Of a stretch of 5,161 nt of DNA, positions 1 to 4,653 are shown in pieces. Both the position numbers and the translations under genes were made by a program. Origin of the DNA: Chloroflexota bacterium (GTDB lineage Bacteria; Chloroflexota; Dehalococcoidia; Dehalococcoidales; RBG-16-60-22); NCBI GenBank assembly GCA_025358235.1, contig JANYKH010000246.1, forward strand, positions 1 to 5,161, written 5' to 3'. Position 1 is the stretch's first letter. Every line of letters starts with the position of its first letter. Under the pieces are notes generated by a model. That model had not been told where the DNA came from and searched no databases. It saw nothing but the letters and a program-made list of their open reading frames with translations.

Positions 1-910
1 TCAGGCATTCTTTCAGATCATTGGTGGCATAATTGCGGGCCTTGGCCACGCAATAACGGTTCAGGGCATCGGTTTCCTGGCTGGCGAAATAGGGTTTCAT
101 AATCGCCCAACCTTGCTTCTGCAGCATTTGGTCGGAAACGATATCAGGATTGCCCTGTATGCCGCGGTCCATGATCCGGCGATAGTGAATCGTTTTCCGG
201 AAAATGGGCTCCAGAAATTCCACTCCGGCAAAGACGACGGGGGCATCCTCGTTGGCCAGCAAAGCCTCAATGGCGCGGTCTATTTGCTCCATGTAGCGCA
301 CTATCTCATCCTTGGTATCGCCCTTGGGATTGCTGCTTCCATGAATCTGGGAGGCGCCGCCCACGGTTATTGCGCTACCGGTATGATATTGTGTCGCCTT
401 CTCCGGGAAATCGAATTTCATCGCCTCGGCAATATTTGGCGGGACGGCGTCCGGGGTAACTTCCCGGTAAGAGTTCGCCGTGCATTGCAGCAGACGCACG
501 CGTCTCTGGCTGACCGCCAGGATGTAGAACAGGCCGTTCCCGGTAAGGAAGGTCAGGAGTGGTTTAATATGGAATCGCGTACCCGCGTAAACCAATTCCG
601 GGAACTGGTAGGGCATGCGGTATTGCTGATAAAAACCAGGGGAGGAGAATATGGCCAGACCGTCACTTTGGTGCTGCCAGAACTGCATGTCAGGCAGCCA
701 GGCTTCTGCCGGACTGGTTAATTTGCGGGCTTCGACGATACGAACGCCGTTCTGTACCAGTTTTTGCTCCGCCACACGTAGCAGGTTCTTGAGACGGATA
801 GAGTCTTCCGCCGTATCCTGCATGCGGTGCGTGGGCATATATATTGAAAAGCCTGACTGTTTGGGTTGGTCGATGAGGGTCTTCAGGGCCTGTTTGGAAA
901 ATATTGCCAT
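1..910 (-). CDS. baeRF-family protein (release-factor-like), C-terminus cut by window edge
   Basis: The frame is open for 303 residues from the ATG at 910-908 to the window edge, so the C-terminus is missing. An excellent ribosome binding site, GGAGGT (917-922), lies 6 nt before the ATG and fixes the start. The N-terminus has the SIYMPTHR segment (residues 22-29) followed by SIRLKNLLRVAEQ (37-49). Further on come QYHTGS (174-179), a hydrophilic loop GGASQIHGSSNPKGD (184-198), an IDRAIEALL helix (210-218), VVFAGVEFLEPIFRK (225-239) and GIQGNPD (250-256). This pattern recalls the bacterial archaeo-eukaryotic release factor (baeRF) proteins, most likely family 3, which are soluble homologues of eRF1/Pelota and are suggested to act on ribosomes. 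Family members are usually somewhat longer than 303 residues, so little is probably missing. No GGQ tripeptide is visible in the loop. The superfamily assignment is from memory of the pattern; the family number is less certain and the cellular role is inferred. Confidence 0.75.
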   Translation of the reverse strand, partial: MAIFSKQALKTLIDQPKQSGFSIYMPTHRMQDTAEDSIRLKNLLRVAEQKLVQNGVRIVEARKLTSPAEAWLPDMQFWQHQSDGLAIFSSPGFYQQYRMPYQFPELVYAGTRFHIKPLLTFLTGNGLFYILAVSQRRVRLLQCTANSYREVTPDAVPPNIAEAMKFDFPEKATQYHTGSAITVGGASQIHGSSNPKGDTKDEIVRYMEQIDRAIEALLANEDAPVVFAGVEFLEPIFRKTIHYRRIMDRGIQGNPDIVSDQMLQKQGWAIMKPYFASQETDALNRYCVAKARNYATNDLKECL

Positions 911-940
911 GGTGCTACCTCCGTTTATTTAAACAAGTAA

Positions 941-970
941 ATTCTAACGGGGTGGGACAGGGGGGTACAA
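941..970 (-). promoter_or_regulatory. Candidate sigma70 promoter for the baeRF gene
   Basis: Read on the minus strand, TTGTAC (970-965) is followed after 18 nt by TAGAAT (946-941). Transcription would start near 934, giving a leader of about 25 nt that contains the GGAGGT ribosome binding site. The -10 is fair, but the -35 matches the consensus at only three positions, so this is a candidate. Confidence 0.35.
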
Positions 971-984
971 TCAGGTTATCTACT

Positions 985-999
985 GATCTGAATCAGATC
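985..999. promoter_or_regulatory. 15-bp perfect palindrome, candidate operator
   Basis: GATCTGA (985-991), a single central A (992) and TCAGATC (993-999) form a perfect odd palindrome. It lies about 15 bp upstream of the candidate -35 of the minus-strand baeRF gene and about 100 bp upstream of the plus-strand promoter at 1098. The symmetry and position suit a dimeric repressor or activator, but the protein that might bind is unknown and no regulator gene is present in the window. Confidence 0.35.
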
Positions 1000-1097
1000 C
1001 GCCTCAAGTCCGATCATTGCGAACAAATTACAAATATGATACATAACGGTTAATAAAATGATCGATATTACTCAAACTAAATGAACAATGGAGACTA

Positions 1098-1126
1098 TTG
1101 ACAAAACGCGGTTATCGTGATAGATT
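1098..1126 (+). promoter_or_regulatory. Strong sigma70-type promoter of the structured transcript
   Basis: A perfect TTGACA -35 (1098-1103) is followed after exactly 17 nt by the -10 TAGATT (1121-1126). The start site is predicted near 1133. There is no conventional gene before the terminator at 1354-1386, so the promoter appears to serve a transcript of about 250 nt. Confidence 0.7.
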
Positions 1127-1149
1127 GAAATCGGAACGAATGAAAGAGG

Positions 1150-1201
1150 AGGTAGAAAACGAGATGAAGGTTAATCAATTCTACCTGGTTCTTCAGGTAG
1201 A
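1150..1201 (+). promoter_or_regulatory. Mutually exclusive helices around the ribosome binding site (candidate RNA switch)
   Basis: AGGTAGA occurs twice, at 1150-1156 (overlapping the Shine-Dalgarno of the 30-residue ORF) and at 1195-1201. A single complement, TCTACCT (1180-1186), sits between them. Pairing with the first copy would hide the ribosome binding site and enclose the ATG at 1164 in a 23-nt loop. Pairing with the second copy makes an 8-bp hairpin with a 6-nt loop and frees the ribosome binding site. The complementarity is directly visible; switching behaviour is inferred. Confidence 0.4.
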
Positions 1202-1256
1202 TAGTTTAAGCCCTGCAACGAAGGCAGGGCAAACGGAACTCAGGCTCGGCTGGTAA
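1164..1256 (+). CDS. Possible 30-residue peptide (leader or microprotein)
   Basis: ATG at 1164 opens a 30-codon frame that ends in TAA (1254-1256). It starts MKVNQFYLVLQVDS and ends in TELRLGW. Upstream is an exceptionally good Shine-Dalgarno run, AAAGAGGAGGT (1143-1153), with GGAGGT 10 nt before the ATG. An in-frame ATG at 1140 would give 38 residues, but it lies before that ribosome binding site and is less likely. The peptide has no clear membrane helix and no recognised family. Two perfect hairpins lie within the coding region (encoding YLVLQVD and SPATKAGQ), so the sequence may be constrained as RNA as much as protein. It could be a regulatory leader peptide, a true microprotein, or a chance ORF inside a structured RNA. 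Confidence 0.4.
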   Translation: MKVNQFYLVLQVDSLSPATKAGQTELRLGW

Positions 1257-1353
1257 ATTAAAAAATAAGAAGATGCTAAACTCTTATTAGAAGTTTATAC
1301 TCTTCTTCCGGTGTTTATCACCGGTCATGAAGTACGAGTTGTGAGGAGATTTC

Positions 1354-1386
1354 GCGGGAGGCTGAACAAGCCTCCCGCCTTTTTTT
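1354..1386 (+). terminator. Strong intrinsic terminator of the structured transcript
   Basis: A perfect 9-bp stem, GCGGGAGGC (1354-1362) with GCCTCCCGC (1370-1378), has a 7-nt loop and is followed by a run of seven T (1380-1386). It ends the transcript from the promoter at 1098 and separates it from the next promoter at 1462. Confidence 0.9.
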
Positions 1387-1443
1387 ATCCTTAATCGGAT
1401 AGTACCAGATAAATATTAATGTTAACCCTGCAAGATTGCCCGG

Positions 1444-1456
1444 ATAATGCCATTAT
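1444..1456. promoter_or_regulatory. 13-bp palindrome just upstream of the epimerase promoter
   Basis: ATAATG (1444-1449), a central C, and CATTAT (1451-1456) form a perfect odd palindrome that ends 5 bp before the -35 at 1462. This position suits an activator or repressor site. The sequence is AT-rich and short, so chance is a real alternative. Confidence 0.25.
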
Positions 1457-1461
1457 TAGCC

Positions 1462-1490
1462 TTGACACATGCGCGGGGCGGCCCTACAAT
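1462..1490 (+). promoter_or_regulatory. Strong sigma70-type promoter of the epimerase-like gene
   Basis: TTGACA (1462-1467), a 17-nt spacer and TACAAT (1485-1490) make a near-consensus promoter. Transcription should begin near 1497, giving a leader of about 20 nt that holds the GGAG ribosome binding site. Because the promoter lies inside the longest possible reading frame (from 1447), it also shows that the ATG at 1516 is the real start. Confidence 0.8.
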
Positions 1491-1515
1491 TAGGCCGGTA
1501 TCTAACGGAGTTGAT

Positions 1516-2160
1516 ATGCCGAAAAACGTACGCGTTGTCCCTGCCATTCTCACTGATGAGCCCAAAGCACTGGAAAAGATGATTCGCCAATCAGAAGCGT
1601 TTACGGACTTTGTGCAAATCGATTTCATGGACGGCAAATTCGTGCCGTCACACAGCGTCAGCCCCGATTCCGTCCGCAGCAGCATCCACACTAAAATGAA
1701 GTGGGAGGCCCACCTGATGATCCGTGAGCCTGCAAAGCACTTCGCTAATCTCAAATTGGCCGGCGCTTTTAAGGTGATCTTCCATTATGAAGCGGTAAAA
1801 TCACCGGAACTTGTCATTGCTGCGGCTCAAAAATTTGGGCTCAAAGTGGGCATCGCGATTAATCCGGAAACAGGGGTCGCTGCCGTGCTGCCCCTGGCCG
1901 GGAAAGTTGATAGCGTCCTGCTGCTGGCAGTACACCCTGGATTTTACGGCGCCAAGTTCCTGCCTGAAGTCCTGCAAAAAATTCCCGGGCTGGTCGCAGC
2001 CGGATTTACCGTGGGTATCGATGGCGGCATCAAAGAAACCAATATCGAGGAAGTGGCGCGCACCGGGGTCACCTCCATCAATGTGGGGAGCGCGGTATAC
2101 CGGCATGCTGATCCCGCCGCGGCTTTCCGGAAACTTCAATCGATGGTAGACGCCGCCTAA
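1516..2160 (+). CDS. rpe: Divergent ribulose-phosphate 3-epimerase family protein
   Basis: This 214-residue TIM-barrel protein has the usual family length. Rpe interconverts ribulose-5-phosphate and xylulose-5-phosphate in the cytoplasmic pentose phosphate pathway. The start at 1516 is chosen for GGAG (1507-1510) 5 nt upstream and the promoter at 1462-1490; an in-frame ATG at 1447 would precede that promoter. Family landmarks are present: DFMDGKFVP (36-44) with Asp36, the metal-site His66 in AHLMI, FHYEA (89-93), GIAINPETGV (112-121), AVHPGFYGAKF (138-148), the catalytic Asp169 in IDGGI, and the phosphate-binding end NVGSAVYR (189-196). Several usual residues differ. The metal-binding His of the HxD motif is Gln34, the N-terminal PSIL is PAIL (9-12), and the usual EPGFGGQKF is HPGFYGAKF. 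Family membership is secure; the exact substrate and metal use are not, so the symbol is provisional. It forms a single-gene unit with no other carbohydrate gene nearby. Confidence 0.8.
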   Translation: MPKNVRVVPAILTDEPKALEKMIRQSEAFTDFVQIDFMDGKFVPSHSVSPDSVRSSIHTKMKWEAHLMIREPAKHFANLKLAGAFKVIFHYEAVKSPELVIAAAQKFGLKVGIAINPETGVAAVLPLAGKVDSVLLLAVHPGFYGAKFLPEVLQKIPGLVAAGFTVGIDGGIKETNIEEVARTGVTSINVGSAVYRHADPAAAFRKLQSMVDAA

Positions 2161-2266
2161 GCCGGACGGATTTCGTCGTCGTTCCAGGTCTGCATCAGTT
2201 GCTTCGGTTTCTGGGTTAGTTTGGGGCTTGATATCAGCCAGGATGTCTCCATTTGCTCATTAATTT

Positions 2267-2908
2267 TTAATTTATTATTTTAACCAGTTCGCGTAATAAA
2301 TCCGTTTTGTTCAGGAATGGGCCAGCTGGAGGCCGTGATTTTATGATCCCGCTTTTATTGATGAGAATTGTTTGCGGGATGCCTCCCACATTGTAGGCGG
2401 CGGCAATGTCACCATCAGCGTCAAGCAATACCGGGAAAGTATAGTTATTTGCGGTCATGAATTTCTGGACCGTGCTGGCTGTTTCCTGCAGATCCACCGC
2501 GTAAAAAAGCAGACCCTTGTCCCGCAGTGAAGTATCTCTGTACATATCTTCGAGAATTGGCATTTCCTGTTTGCAGGGCGGGCACCAGGTCGCCCAGAAG
2601 TTGAGCATCACCGGATGCCCCAGTAATTCACTTAACGCTGTCAGTTTCCCGTCTCCATTGTTGAAAATAAAATCAGGGGCGATGTTACCCACATTAAAAC
2701 CGATTTTTGCCGAGGCAGGGAGCGCTGGCGGCGGGGTAACCGTGGCAGGACTGGTAGTAATTGGGGAAGTGGCCGAACCCGGCGGCAGAGCGGAAACACG
2801 GGGGATGACCGGCTGACCCCCCACTGGACCCTGATTCATCGAACAGCTAATTGAGATAAAACCGGCTAAAAGTAATGCCCCGCCGATTTTCCAATATATT
2901 CTCTTCAT
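2267..2908 (-). CDS. TlpA/ResA-like thiol-disulfide oxidoreductase lipoprotein
   Basis: This 213-residue extracytoplasmic thioredoxin-like protein probably reduces disulfides on exported proteins such as apocytochromes. It begins with a basic, hydrophobic signal (residues 1-21) ending in SISC, with Cys22 the likely lipidated residue, although the -3 residue is Ser rather than the usual Leu/Val/Ile. A Pro/Thr/Ser-rich linker (about 32-67) joins the anchor to the catalytic domain (about 70-213). That domain carries APDF (77-80), the active site WCPPC (108-112), and the cis-proline segment GGIPQT (175-180). The start is set by GGAGG (2914-2918), 5 nt upstream and lying in the last codons of ccdA, which ends one base before this gene begins. 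The two genes are therefore one operon with probable translational coupling, and CcdA is the expected electron donor. The in vivo substrate is not evident because no cytochrome biogenesis gene is in view. Confidence 0.9.
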   Translation of the reverse strand: MKRIYWKIGGALLLAGFISISCSMNQGPVGGQPVIPRVSALPPGSATSPITTSPATVTPPPALPASAKIGFNVGNIAPDFIFNNGDGKLTALSELLGHPVMLNFWATWCPPCKQEMPILEDMYRDTSLRDKGLLFYAVDLQETASTVQKFMTANNYTFPVLLDADGDIAAAYNVGGIPQTILINKSGIIKSRPPAGPFLNKTDLLRELVKIIN

Positions 2909-2909
2909 C

Positions 2910-3599
2910 TCAACCTCCCAGAGAACTGAACCAGCTAATTTTATTAGTGAGGATCAGTATTCCCACCCCTATTAAAAGTAAAGCGCTGATAACTTGAATC
3001 ACGCCCGTATATTTATTTATTCGCTTAAAAAACGGCACCATCGTCCCGAAAGCCAGTCCGATGGCCAGGAAAGGTAATCCCAGCCCCAGCGAATACACCG
3101 CCAGGAATGCTGCACCCTGCCAGACAGTTGCCTCTGCAGATGCCAACGCGAGAATGCTGCCTAAAATGGGGGCGACGCACGGCGTCCAGCCCAGTGAGAA
3201 AGCCGCGCCTATCAGCAATGACCTGGCGTAACCGGTCTTTTTACCCACGGCCGGGTTGAGCCGCCTTTCAAAATTGAGCCAGGTAATACGGGTAGCAGCC
3301 AGCATAAAGAACCCGAAAACGATTAATAATATCCCGGCCACTTTAGAAAGTTCGGAAAAGTTCGGGTTGATGGCATATCCCGTAATGCCGGCGATTATTC
3401 CCAGCAATACAAAGATCAGGGTAAAACCCAGCACGAAACTGACCGCATGCAGCATTACCGGCAGTCTCGGGTGGTTCTCCTGGTAGATTTCAGGGCCGTA
3501 AAGGCTGGCAAGGTAAACCGGCGCGAGAGGCAGCACACAGGGGGATAAAAACGAGACTATCCCCGCCCCAAACACTACCGCGACTGAAATATTTTCCAT
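2910..3599 (-). CDS. ccdA: CcdA-type cytochrome c biogenesis / thiol-reducing membrane protein
   Basis: This 229-residue integral membrane protein, of normal CcdA length, has about six hydrophobic helices. It is related to the membrane domain of DsbD and passes electrons from cytoplasmic thioredoxin to thiol-disulfide proteins outside the membrane. The two redox cysteines stand in their family contexts: SFLSPCVLPLAP (16-27, Cys21) and FSLGWTPCVAP (134-144, Cys141). The downstream TlpA/ResA-like gene starts one base after the stop and is its likely partner. The start at 3599 gives the usual short N-terminus before the first cysteine, but no Shine-Dalgarno is visible upstream, where the sequence is AT-rich. 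Translation may be from a leaderless or near-leaderless mRNA. Function is inferred from family and gene pairing, both strong here. Confidence 0.92.
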   Translation of the reverse strand: MENISVAVVFGAGIVSFLSPCVLPLAPVYLASLYGPEIYQENHPRLPVMLHAVSFVLGFTLIFVLLGIIAGITGYAINPNFSELSKVAGILLIVFGFFMLAATRITWLNFERRLNPAVGKKTGYARSLLIGAAFSLGWTPCVAPILGSILALASAEATVWQGAAFLAVYSLGLGLPFLAIGLAFGTMVPFFKRINKYTGVIQVISALLLIGVGILILTNKISWFSSLGG

Positions 3600-3611
3600 A
3601 TTTATATTTTA

Positions 3612-3640
3612 ATTGTATAACGTTTGCGCGCGAAATGGCG
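3612..3640 (-). promoter_or_regulatory. Weak candidate promoter of the ccdA operon
   Basis: On the minus strand TATACAAT (3619-3612) contains a good -10 hexamer, TACAAT (3617-3612). No convincing -35 is found 16-18 nt upstream. A start about 7 nt after this -10 would leave only a few bases before the ATG at 3599, consistent with the missing ribosome binding site. Confidence 0.35.
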
Positions 3641-3669
3641 AGAAATAGGCGGAATGCCGGATATCCCCA

Positions 3670-3699
3670 TTGACAAGTGAACTTTTAGCCTGTTAAGAT
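3670..3699 (+). promoter_or_regulatory. Promoter of the manganese riboswitch transcript
   Basis: TTGACA (3670-3675) is followed after 18 nt by TAAGAT (3694-3699), with an extended -10 TG at 3691-3692. The predicted start near 3706 lies just before the conserved first strand of the riboswitch. The promoter is divergent from ccdA. Confidence 0.65.
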
Positions 3700-3700
3700 G

Positions 3701-3808
3701 CCGTCAACGGGGAGTAGTCGGCCCTTCGGCTGAAGGGCAGGTCAAGTCGTCAACACGGACGAGAGTCCCGGCTGACCTCTAGTTACAACTAGTGGCGAGA
3801 CCGAAACA
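3701..3808 (+). promoter_or_regulatory. yybP-ykoY manganese riboswitch aptamer
   Basis: The hallmark strands of this class are present in order: GGGGAGTAG (3709-3717), CGTCAACAC (3748-3756) and GGCGAGACC (3794-3802). Between them are a 7-bp hairpin GCCCTTC/GAAGGGC (3721-3727 with 3732-3738), a helix AGGTCA/TGACCT (3739-3744 with 3773-3778) topped by GGAC-GAGA-GTCC with a GNRA loop (3757-3768), and a stem CTAGT/ACTAG (3779-3783 with 3788-3792). This class senses Mn2+ and usually turns on Mn2+ export or related membrane proteins such as MntP, TerC or UPF0016 members. The closing helix looks short here, with CGG (3708-3710) against CCG (3801-3803). The class call is based on the conserved strands. 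The only plus-strand target visible is the 52-residue membrane protein downstream. Confidence 0.9.
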
Positions 3809-3841
3809 GCTAGACAGGCTGCGGAGTCTCGCTTTTATTTT
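3795..3841 (+). terminator. Riboswitch expression-platform terminator
   Basis: GCGAGAC (3795-3801), part of the conserved 3' strand of the aptamer, pairs perfectly with GTCTCGC (3826-3832), and the run TTTTATTTT (3833-3841) follows. An inner CAGC/GCTG stem (3807-3810 with 3818-3821) shortens the loop. Because the aptamer and terminator need the same strand, Mn2+ binding should prevent termination, an ON switch as known for other yybP-ykoY members. Confidence 0.8.
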
Positions 3842-3863
3842 GCCGAGAAGTCCCCGGCCTGTC
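3813..3863 (+). promoter_or_regulatory. Alternative (read-through) hairpin of the riboswitch
   Basis: GACAGGCTG (3813-3821) can pair with CGGCCTGTC (3855-3863), nine pairs with one G-T wobble. Inside it TCTCG (3827-3831), part of the terminator's 3' strand, can pair with CGAGA (3844-3848). This fold is incompatible with the terminator and ends 2 nt before the AAGGA ribosome binding site (3866-3870), leaving that site free. It may stabilise the read-through state. Confidence 0.45.
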
Positions 3864-3876
3864 GCAAGGATAGGCT

Positions 3877-4035
3877 ATGAACCTTTCTGAACTCTGGCTG
3901 CCGGTCGTCATTTCATCTGGCGCATTGTTAATGTTGCTCGTGAGCGCGGGTCTTTTTGGCTTCTGGCTGCGCGGACGCCTGGAAAAATTAAAAAAACGCC
4001 CCGTCCGGGTTATTTCATCCGCCAGACGGCCCTGA
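3877..4035 (+). CDS. 52-residue single-pass membrane protein under Mn2+ riboswitch control
   Basis: ATG at 3877 follows AAGGA (3866-3870) by 6 nt and opens a 52-codon frame ending in TGA (4033-4035). The protein has a short N-terminus (MNLSE), one hydrophobic helix of about 25 residues (about 7-31, WLPVVISSGALLMLLVSAG onward) and a strongly basic tail (RGRLEKLKKR, 32-41, then PVRVISSARRP). By the positive-inside rule the tail faces the cytoplasm. No family is recognised; it does not resemble MntP, TerC or UPF0016 transporters, and at this size cannot be a complete transporter. It is the first and only gene after the manganese riboswitch, so it may modulate a manganese transporter or another membrane protein when Mn2+ is high. 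Its last 21 bases overlap the 3' end of convergent pth. A short remnant of a lost gene is the main alternative. Confidence 0.65.
   Translation: MNLSELWLPVVISSGALLMLLVSAGLFGFWLRGRLEKLKKRPVRVISSARRP
3990..4029 (-). terminator. Weak candidate terminator after pth
   Basis: On the minus strand CCGTC (4029-4025) can pair with GACGG (4005-4001), with a few further inner pairs. A run of seven T (3996-3990) begins after a 4-nt gap. The pth stop codon lies in the loop. The stem is short and the T run is offset, so this is tentative. Confidence 0.3.
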
Positions 4036-4629
4036 AGACTTGTTTTGCTGGTTATAGCGGTTCATCGCCGCGCTCAGACCTTCCGCGACGATCGCCTCTG
4101 CCGCCTCCGCCGCTCGAGGTATAGATTCTTCGATTAGCTCTCTTTCAGCTTTATCGAAATCACTCAGGACGTAATCAATTATCGCCTGTTCCTTGTCCGT
4201 TGGCGAACCGGGATCAGACTCCGGGCGGCCGATGCCGACCTTTATCCGAATGAATTCCGCATTGCCTAATCTCTCGATGGTGGATCGGATGCCATTATGT
4301 CCTCCTGATCTCCCCCCTTGGCGGATGCGGATTCTGCCCGTGGGAAGATCAAGGTCATCATGTATGACGATAATATCCTCTGGTTTAAGCCCGTAAATCA
4401 TCGCCAGCTTTGATACCGCTTCACCGCTGGAGTTAATAAAACTTTGCGGGCGCGCCAGTATCACTTCCTCGCTGCCGAACCGCCCCTTACCGATGCGCGC
4501 TTTGCCCTGGCTGCGGTCCAGTTTGATATTCGTCTTTTTAGCCAGATGGCTCAATACCATGAAGCCTACGTTATGCCGGTTGTGCGTGTATTCCGGCCAG
4601 GGATTGCCTAAACCTACGATTAATTTCAT
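4015..4629 (-). CDS. pth: Peptidyl-tRNA hydrolase
   Basis: This complete 204-residue bacterial Pth is close to the usual 190-200 residues. The enzyme cleaves the ester bond of peptidyl-tRNAs dropped from ribosomes and so recycles tRNA in the cytoplasm. Active-site features are all in place: KLIVGLGNP (2-10, Asn9), the catalytic His19 in NRHNVG (17-22), PQSFINSSG (61-69, Asn66), VIHDDLDLPTG (88-98, Asp91) and GGRSGGHNGI (105-114, Asn112). The C-terminal tail (about 190-204) is polar and Gly/Ser/Asn-rich. GGAAGGA (4631-4637) lies immediately upstream, with its first GGA 5 nt from the ATG. An unrecognised lipoprotein gene ends 24 bp upstream on the same strand, so the two are probably cotranscribed. 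The 3' end overlaps the riboswitch-controlled small ORF tail to tail. Confidence 0.97.
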   Translation of the reverse strand: MKLIVGLGNPWPEYTHNRHNVGFMVLSHLAKKTNIKLDRSQGKARIGKGRFGSEEVILARPQSFINSSGEAVSKLAMIYGLKPEDIIVIHDDLDLPTGRIRIRQGGRSGGHNGIRSTIERLGNAEFIRIKVGIGRPESDPGSPTDKEQAIIDYVLSDFDKAERELIEESIPRAAEAAEAIVAEGLSAAMNRYNQQNKSSGPSGG

Positions 4630-4653
4630 ATCCTTCCAATGATCATAACGATG

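Larger units (their letters stand above)
1133..1387 (+). ncRNA. Structured short transcript of unknown class (candidate sRNA or peptide mRNA)
   Basis: The segment is bounded by a strong promoter and a textbook terminator. In between lie successive perfect hairpins: TCTACCTG/CAGGTAGA (1180-1187 with 1194-1201), GCCCTGC/GCAGGGC (1210-1216 with 1224-1230), a long AT-rich stem (1267-1273 with 1301-1307, continuing as 1277-1282 with 1292-1297), CCGGTG/CACCGG (1308-1313 with 1319-1324), and the terminator stem. The density of perfect stems argues for a selected RNA. The 5' part also contains a strong ribosome binding site and a 30-codon ORF, so it may be a peptide mRNA with a structured 3' region, or a dual-function RNA. 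I do not recognise 6S RNA, tmRNA, RNase P, SRP RNA or a known riboswitch in it. The exact ends are predicted, not observed. Confidence 0.55.

Noticed and set aside
113..932. Plus-strand ORFs of 202 and 93 codons over the baeRF gene
   Set aside because: They lie antisense to a well-supported gene with family motifs and a strong ribosome binding site, have no ribosome binding site of their own, and resemble no protein.
1133..1387. 6S RNA, tmRNA, RNase P RNA or SRP RNA as identity of the structured transcript
   Set aside because: The 5' and 3' parts do not pair as a closing helix, there is no tRNA-like end, and the conserved cores of these RNAs are not visible.
1447..1515. In-frame upstream ATG that would lengthen the epimerase-like protein by 23 residues
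   Set aside because: The extension spans a near-consensus promoter (1462-1490), has no ribosome binding site, and adds sequence not found in the family. ATG 1516 has GGAG at 5 nt.
2157..2252. Minus-strand ORF of 31 codons between the two convergent genes (starts METSWLIS, ends NDDEIRPA)
   Set aside because: No ribosome binding site before the ATG, no recognised family, and it overlaps the end of the epimerase-like gene. Composition alone is not enough to call it.
2161..2266. Bidirectional terminator between the epimerase-like and TlpA-like genes
   Set aside because: Only a 4-bp stem (GGCT/AGCC) was found, and the AT-rich run near 2260-2280 is not preceded by a hairpin.
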